Shown: one piece after another, positions 5,881 through 10,284 of the stretch
How the letters are laid out: every line of letters starts with the position of its first letter
Numbering within the stretch: the first letter of the stretch is position 1
NCBI GenBank assembly: GCA_947068385.1
Contig: CAMTBF010000087.1
Span: forward strand, 1-10,284
Source of the DNA: an uncultured Lachnospiraceae bacterium
Lineage (GTDB): Bacteria; Bacillota; Clostridia; Lachnospirales; Lachnospiraceae
Direction of reading: 5' to 3'
DNA length: 10,284 nucleotides
Program-made: the position numbers and the translations under genes
The notes under the pieces: model-generated
Database searches by the model: none
What the model saw: only the letters and a program-made list of their open reading frames with translations
Told to the model about the DNA's origin: nothing

Positions 5881-7743
5881 CACAGAACACTCCAAAAGCT
5901 CACGAAATCCCTGGAATACCACAAAACAGGGCTGGAGCTGCTAAAGCTCGTCCACAAGGTAGACCAGGCAGCCATCCCCCTGCGGATCATCAACAGCGTG
6001 CTGAAGGTATCCGGCGCATACCTGAGCCTGTACCTGACGGCAGGACTGATCGACGCTTTGCTTTCAGGGCACTTCCGGCAGGGCCTGTACCATGCCTGCG
6101 CCATAGTGGCTTCCGGCCTGCTCTTCGGCCTATCCGCCGGGCTGCTGGAAAAGGCATACGCAAAATCCGCCCAGCGCTGTACCCTGAACTTTGCCGTCAT
6201 GATGCGGGAGAAGACCGCTTCCCTGGATTACGAGACCATGGAGCAGCCCCAGGTGTCGGACAAGATATACAACTCCGAGCGCACCGCCCAGATTTATGGC
6301 GGCCTGGGCGCCGTGGCGGACAATTACCAGGGGATGCTGTCGGCGCTGCTGGAAATCGTGGGGGCAGTGGCCATGATCGCCGCCCTGTGCCTCAGCCGCC
6401 CCACGGCCCGGGGATCCGTGCTCTCCCTTGCGGCCCAACCGGCAGTGTCCGCACTGCTGCTGCTCATCTTCCTATGCCTCACCGTCATGATCAGGGCAAA
6501 GCAGAGCTCCGGCATAGTGAAGAATTCGGAGAGCACCATCCAGGAATACACCGGAACGCAGATGCAGCTGAACTACCTGCTGTCCAGAGTGATGATGAAC
6601 CTCCAGGCGGCAAAGGTGATACGCCTCTACGACATGAAGGAAATGCTGGTGGACAACATCCGGAAATGCAATGAGAGGAGCGAGCGCCTGTTCGGCAGGA
6701 TGTGGGATACGGAAATCAAAGGCGGGCTGCGGGTGAACCTGGTCAACGGCTTCTTCACCCTGTTTAGCTACCTCTTTGTAGCTGTGAAGGCCCTGGCGGG
6801 AGCCATCACCATAGGAGCCTTTACCCAGTACGCGGGAGCCATGGTAAAGCTGTCCGGGGGCCTGCAGGGCGTCACATGGCACAGCACAGTGATCAAGATT
6901 ACCAGCGTCTACATGGAGGATTTCCTGAACCTGATGAAGATGGAGAGCGCCCATGCAAAGGGCACCATTCCCGTGGAGAAGCGCCTGGACGGAGAGTACG
7001 AGATAGAATTCAGGGACGTGAGCTTCCATTATCCGGGCAGTGAGGAAATGATCCTAAAGCATGTGAGCTGCAAGCTCACCGTGAAGGACAGGCTGGCGCT
7101 GGTGGGAAAGAACGGCGCGGGCAAGACCACCTTCGTAAAGCTCCTGTGCAGGCTCTATGAGCCCACGGAAGGGGTCATCACCCTGAACGGCATCGACATC
7201 CGCAAATACCGGGAGGAGGAGTACAGAGAGCTGTTCGGCGTGGTGTTCCAGGACTTCAGGCTCTTCGCCTTCCCCCTCTGGCAGAACCTGGCGGCAGGGT
7301 ACGAGAGGGACGAGGAGAAGGTCCGGGACAGCCTGAAGCGGGCCGGAGCCTGGGACTTCGTGGAAAAGCTCCCCCAGGGAATGGACACGCAGCTGTTCAA
7401 GGACAGGGAGGGCGGCGTAGACATCAGCGGCGGAGAGGCCCAGAAGCTGGCGCTGGCCAGGGCCCTGTACAAGGACGCGCCTTTCGTGGTCCTGGACGAG
7501 CCCACCGCTGCCCTGGACCCCATCAGCGAGGCCAAAGTCTACGCCAGCTTCCACGAGATGGTGCGGGACAAGACAGCCATCTACATTTCCCACCGCATGG
7601 CCAGCTGCCGCTTCTGCGATGACATCATCGTATTCGAAGACGGACAGATAGTAGAGCGCGGCAGCCACGAGGAGCTCCTGAAAAGACAGGGCCAGTACGC
7701 CGGGATGTGGCATGCCCAGGCGAAGTACTATGTGGAGGCTTAG
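5863..7743 (+). CDS. ABC transporter, fused permease and ATPase half-molecule (second of pair)
   Basis: A half transporter of 626 residues. The membrane domain spans about 35-350, with hydrophobic stretches near 40-66, 75-95, 158-176, 193-210 and 295-325. The ATPase has Walker A GKNGAGKTT (415-423), Q-loop Q463, signature ISGGE (521-525), Walker B FVVLDE with E546 and switch H577 in ISHRMAS. The start at 5863 follows AGAGGA (5851-5856) at 6 bases; the frame stays open upstream to 5746, but that part overlaps the first ABC gene. The first codons (MERHSN) match the 18-nt repeat. Both ABC proteins share the C-terminal block DEPTAALD...ISHR...HAQA.YY, supporting a common origin and a heterodimer. 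Both ATP sites look catalytically competent. The coding end overlaps the convergent rhamnosidase gene by 4 bases. Substrate unknown. Confidence 0.94.
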   Translation: MERHSNHRTLQKLTKSLEYHKTGLELLKLVHKVDQAAIPLRIINSVLKVSGAYLSLYLTAGLIDALLSGHFRQGLYHACAIVASGLLFGLSAGLLEKAYAKSAQRCTLNFAVMMREKTASLDYETMEQPQVSDKIYNSERTAQIYGGLGAVADNYQGMLSALLEIVGAVAMIAALCLSRPTARGSVLSLAAQPAVSALLLLIFLCLTVMIRAKQSSGIVKNSESTIQEYTGTQMQLNYLLSRVMMNLQAAKVIRLYDMKEMLVDNIRKCNERSERLFGRMWDTEIKGGLRVNLVNGFFTLFSYLFVAVKALAGAITIGAFTQYAGAMVKLSGGLQGVTWHSTVIKITSVYMEDFLNLMKMESAHAKGTIPVEKRLDGEYEIEFRDVSFHYPGSEEMILKHVSCKLTVKDRLALVGKNGAGKTTFVKLLCRLYEPTEGVITLNGIDIRKYREEEYRELFGVVFQDFRLFAFPLWQNLAAGYERDEEKVRDSLKRAGAWDFVEKLPQGMDTQLFKDREGGVDISGGEAQKLALARALYKDAPFVVLDEPTAALDPISEAKVYASFHEMVRDKTAIYISHRMASCRFCDDIIVFEDGQIVERGSHEELLKRQGQYAGMWHAQAKYYVEA

Positions 7744-9992
7744 AGGCTCGGCATTTCCAGAAGGTTTTCCCCCGTCCGCAGCGCCAGCCTGTCGCCGCCG
7801 AAGCGCAATACGGCCTGGGTTTCGTCAGGAATCTGTATGGAAAAGCGTATTTTTCCATCCGCTTTTTCCCAGGAGACACTGACATCCCCCTGAGGAAGCC
7901 CCCGCCTGCCGCTGACACGCTTCAGGCTGCCTACAGGTACCGGCGCAATGACGATATCCCGGTAACCGGCCTTTCCGTCTTCCTGCCGGATGCCCAGCAG
8001 ATAATCCGACAGATAAGCCGTCACCGCACCGAACATGGGATGGTTGTGGGAACGGTCACAGCACTGGGAATCGGGCCAGCTTTCCCAGAGGGTGGTGGCC
8101 CCGGCCCGCCGCATGCCGGCGAAGGTGGCAGGCGCGGAGGAGGACAGCAGGCGCACGGCCAGATCGCCGTCCCCGTGCTCGAACAGCACGCGGATCACCA
8201 CATCCGTTCCGAAGATGCCCGTGTCCAAATGGCCCAGCTTTTCATAATGCTCCCTCAGCCTGCCATAAGTCTCTTCCGCCCCCAGGCCGATATCGATGGC
8301 AAAGGCATCGGCACCCTGAATCCCGCCGATAAAGCTATGGCTGTGGGCCGAGTAATATGCGGCGTTGAAGCTTCCTTTCAGCGTCTCCAGCTTCCGGTCA
8401 AAGCCAGGAATATCGAAGCTGCGGCCCACTACCTCGGCAATCTCCCTCATGCGCCCCAGCAATTTGATGTAGAACCAGGTATTGACGAACTGCGTGGGCA
8501 GCAGCACCTCTTCCGTGGGCGCACACCAGTCTCCCAGGCACCATTCCCCCTCCTTGTCCCGCACCACGAAACCCTCACAGGAGCAGGAGTCCAGATAATC
8601 GAAATACCGCAGCATCTGCGGATACAGGCGGGACAGAGGCTCGCTGTCCCCATAATGCCTGTAATACTGATAGGGCACTTCAACGATGGCACCGCCCCAG
8701 CCGCCGGGGCCGCCGCCGCATCTGGTGTAAGGGGCAGTGTTCTGCACATGCCCGGTATAGATATCCTGGCAGTCGCTGATGTCCCCGATCCATTTCCTGT
8801 AAAAGCTCCGGGCATCCAGCACGTTCATGACCGCATGACAGGCAAGCTGGCCGTCGCCGGTGTACCCTCTGCGCTCGATGTGGGGACAGTCCGAGGGAAT
8901 GCCCGCGTGCATGTTGCAGAGCTGTGTATGGATGAAAGTATCGTACAGCCAGTTCAGCAGCTCATTGTCGCAGGAAAAGCGCCCCGTCACGCGGACGTCC
9001 GCATGGACGAATGCCACGCTTTCCACCTGTGCGTCCCCCTCTACCGAGAAATATCGGAAGGCGAACCAGGTAAACCGGGGCCATACAGTGCGCTCCCGGC
9101 CATCCGAGACCACCTGATAGCTCTGCCCGAAGACATAATCCGGATGCAGGGAGCCGTCCTCCTGCCGCTCCTCGGAGAAGGCCACGCGGATGCACGCCCC
9201 TTTGGGAGCCTTCACCCGCAGGACCGGATATCCGGACAGATTCTGCCCGCAGTCATAGACCCGCTTGGCCCCGCTGTCCCTGATGCAGACAGGATGGAAG
9301 CTTTTGTCCACCCGGTCGGCAGGGCAGTCGCACACAGAATAGTCCGTGCGAAGCGCCTGGGCTTCCTGTGCGAAGCTCCATCCGCTGTCGTCATACCCGG
9401 CCGAGAACACGGCATCGTCAAAGTCCGTGTAATCCTGTGCCTCAAAAGAGGTCAGCCGATAGGTCTTCACAAAGCTGTCCCCCATCCGGTCCCGGCAGGA
9501 GGAGACGATCTCCCGGACTCCCTCCGGGCCTTCCAGCACGAGCCTGAAAATAGCCTTCGGGCAGCCGAAGCGGGAATCATGCCCCGGCATCCAGCCGTCA
9601 TTGCTGTTGAAGGTATACCAGCCGCCGCCGAAGTGGATGGCAATGACATTTTTGCCCTCATGCAGATAATCCGTGACATCATATTCCGGCACATAGATTC
9701 GATGCCCGGCCAGCGTCTCATGTATCGGATAGTCCGCCCGGGGCTCATAATCCGTGTTGAGCGGAAGGAACTGATCCTGCGTGATCTCCTTTCCGTTCAC
9801 ATAGCAGTGGAAAAAGCCAAGCCCCAGCACCCGGAGGACAGCTTTTTGCAGCTCCTGCCTTTCGCACTCAAAAGCGCTGCGCAGAATGGGAAAATGCGGC
9901 AGCCCGGCCGGATGGAGGGTTTCCGAGGTGTGTTCGCTGTAATCTCCCGCACATACCCATTTCGCCTCACCGAACATCTTAGATTGCTCCAT
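7740..9992 (-). CDS. GH78 alpha-L-rhamnosidase, cytoplasmic
   Basis: Hydrolyses terminal alpha-L-rhamnose from plant glycosides, pectic fragments or bacterial polysaccharides. 750 residues, shorter than many GH78 enzymes. Domain order follows the family: N-terminal beta-sandwich with ligand-binding-like blocks VNGKEI (65-70) and FGGGWYTF (121-128), a second beta domain (about 240-335) with YDCGQNLSGY (246-255), an (alpha/alpha)6 catalytic barrel (about 336-665) and a C-terminal beta-sandwich (about 675-745). The catalytic loop SDCPHIERRGYTGDGQL (367-383) supplies the likely general acid E373, and TTLWESW the likely base E637; SHNHPMFGAV (648-657) is also typical. The usual Arg before the acid (DCPxRE) is Ile372. 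There is no signal peptide, so the substrate must be imported or intracellular. The start is supported by AAGGAGA (plus-strand positions 9998-10004), 5 bases upstream of ATG. The gene faces the ABC pair and appears functionally separate. Confidence 0.94.
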   Translation of the reverse strand: MEQSKMFGEAKWVCAGDYSEHTSETLHPAGLPHFPILRSAFECERQELQKAVLRVLGLGFFHCYVNGKEITQDQFLPLNTDYEPRADYPIHETLAGHRIYVPEYDVTDYLHEGKNVIAIHFGGGWYTFNSNDGWMPGHDSRFGCPKAIFRLVLEGPEGVREIVSSCRDRMGDSFVKTYRLTSFEAQDYTDFDDAVFSAGYDDSGWSFAQEAQALRTDYSVCDCPADRVDKSFHPVCIRDSGAKRVYDCGQNLSGYPVLRVKAPKGACIRVAFSEERQEDGSLHPDYVFGQSYQVVSDGRERTVWPRFTWFAFRYFSVEGDAQVESVAFVHADVRVTGRFSCDNELLNWLYDTFIHTQLCNMHAGIPSDCPHIERRGYTGDGQLACHAVMNVLDARSFYRKWIGDISDCQDIYTGHVQNTAPYTRCGGGPGGWGGAIVEVPYQYYRHYGDSEPLSRLYPQMLRYFDYLDSCSCEGFVVRDKEGEWCLGDWCAPTEEVLLPTQFVNTWFYIKLLGRMREIAEVVGRSFDIPGFDRKLETLKGSFNAAYYSAHSHSFIGGIQGADAFAIDIGLGAEETYGRLREHYEKLGHLDTGIFGTDVVIRVLFEHGDGDLAVRLLSSSAPATFAGMRRAGATTLWESWPDSQCCDRSHNHPMFGAVTAYLSDYLLGIRQEDGKAGYRDIVIAPVPVGSLKRVSGRRGLPQGDVSVSWEKADGKIRFSIQIPDETQAVLRFGGDRLALRTGENLLEMPSL

Positions 9993-9997
9993 ATGCG

Positions 9998-10004
9998 TCT
10001 CCTT
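9998..10004 (-). promoter_or_regulatory. ribosome binding site of the rhamnosidase gene
   Basis: The minus strand reads AAGGAGA, 5 bases before the ATG at 9992. This strong Shine-Dalgarno site fixes the start of the gene. Confidence 0.8.
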
Positions 10005-10023
10005 TTCTTCCTTTAATATATTT

Positions 10024-10042
10024 TAGTAAGAATCTGTTACTA
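10024..10042 (-). promoter_or_regulatory. operator-like inverted repeat next to the rhamnosidase transcription start
   Basis: TAGTAA (10024-10029) and TTACTA (10037-10042) are a perfect 6-bp inverted repeat with a 7-base spacer. It lies immediately downstream of the -10 box, near the predicted transcription start at about 10045, a typical position for repressor binding. The regulator is not in the window. Confidence 0.4.
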
Positions 10043-10051
10043 TTTTGGGGA

Positions 10052-10080
10052 AGTATAACATGAAGCATATGCAGAATCAA
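10052..10080 (-). promoter_or_regulatory. sigma-A type promoter of the rhamnosidase gene
   Basis: On the minus strand, -35 TTGATT (plus positions 10075-10080) and -10 TATACT (10052-10057) are separated by 17 bases. TGT just before the -10 box makes an extended -10 element. The leader to the start codon is about 50 bases long. Confidence 0.65.
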
Positions 10081-10099
10081 TAGTTTTTTCAGATTATCA

Positions 10100-10128
10100 T
10101 TGTAATGGCTGAAAGAATCCGGTATACT
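10100..10128 (+). promoter_or_regulatory. possible plus-strand promoter, divergent from the rhamnosidase gene
   Basis: TTGTAA (10100-10105) and TATACT (10123-10128) with a 17-base spacer form a good sigma-A match. Transcription would start near 10135 and read toward the gene that starts at 10270. It overlaps the 5' end of the small ORF at 10105, so the promoter and the full-length ORF are partly competing interpretations. Confidence 0.45.
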
Positions 10129-10251
10129 AAAAACGGGCAGCGGTTCCAGGATATGGGTTTGGAGGGAATGGCAATCCAAACAGAAGAGGACAATCTGGCC
10201 ATGCGGAGAGTGATTGAGAAGCTTGACTTTACGAGGTGCAGATTATTATAG
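10105..10251 (+). CDS. small ORF of 48 residues, unidentified
   Basis: ATG 10105 to TAG 10249-10251 is open for 48 codons. The product starts MAERIRYTKNGQRF and ends IEKLDFTRCRLL; it is charged and soluble-looking, with a likely amphipathic helix in the second half. I do not recognise it. No good Shine-Dalgarno site precedes ATG 10105, and a promoter-like sequence overlaps the first codons. If that promoter is used, translation would start at ATG 10153 (AGGA only 2 bases upstream) or ATG 10168, leaving 32 or 27 residues. It could also be the remnant of a longer gene. The next gene starts 18 bases after its stop, consistent with a shared transcript. Confidence 0.35.
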   Translation: MAERIRYTKNGQRFQDMGLEGMAIQTEEDNLAMRRVIEKLDFTRCRLL

Positions 10252-10269
10252 GAAAGAAGGTACAAAGTA

Positions 10270-10284
10270 ATGAACATAGAGATT
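10270..10284 (+). CDS. start of a gene running off the right edge (partial)
   Basis: ATG at 10270 begins MNIEI and continues past the window end. AGAAGG (10255-10260) lies 9 bases upstream, a plausible ribosome binding site. Five codons are too few to identify the product. It diverges from the rhamnosidase gene. Confidence 0.5.

Noticed and set aside
7707..10016. 769-codon plus-strand ORF opposite the rhamnosidase gene
   Set aside because: It is antisense to a clear GH78 gene with conserved motifs and a strong ribosome binding site. Its translation is rich in Pro, Gly, Arg and His with no recognisable domain, as expected for a shadow frame in GC-rich DNA.

Overview
The window looks like a chromosomal segment of a GC-rich Firmicute, most probably a gut member of the Lachnospiraceae (Clostridia). 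This is inferred from strong Shine-Dalgarno sites, a LytTR regulator with an AgrC-like GHKL kinase, paired ABC exporters and a cytoplasmic GH78 enzyme. No rRNA, tRNA, CRISPR array or insertion sequence was found, and the genus cannot be fixed from the sequence alone.

Layout. Bases 1-64 may hold the end of a gene that enters from the left. An extended -10 promoter (72-100) and a leader with a perfect 10-bp hairpin (136-167) precede pepT (tripeptide aminopeptidase, 202-1440). A LytTR response regulator (1469-2326) and a membrane GHKL histidine kinase (2419-3636) follow on the same strand, probably in one transcript that ends at an intrinsic terminator (3730-3756). Two ABC transporter half-molecules follow (about 3813-5825 and 5863-7743), each a membrane domain fused to an ATPase, probably forming a heterodimeric exporter. 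Facing them tail to tail, with the coding ends overlapping by 4 bases, is a GH78 alpha-L-rhamnosidase (7740-9992, minus strand). It has a clear promoter and an operator-like inverted repeat. At the right edge a small plus-strand ORF (10105-10251) and the first codons of another gene (from 10270) diverge from it.

How the parts may fit together. PepT, the LytTR/GHKL pair and the ABC pair suggest a peptide-sensing and peptide-handling locus: the kinase senses a signal, the regulator controls transcription, and the transporter exports or clears a peptide or drug. No agrB/agrD or other signal-peptide gene is visible, so the signal and the transported substrate are unknown. The rhamnosidase appears to be a separate carbohydrate-use unit.

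The most unusual feature is a short repeat with an 18-nt unit, consensus GAGGAGCATTCCATGGAA, containing the perfect palindrome TTCCATGGAA. It recurs in the regulator's receiver domain, in the regulator's LytTR domain, in the leader of the kinase gene, and at the start of both ABC genes. It is open in all six reading frames, is used in at least two sense frames, adds whole multiples of codons to otherwise conserved proteins, and appears to supply a ribosome binding site and start codons. It behaves like a protein-tolerated small repeat family and is the best candidate here for something undescribed.
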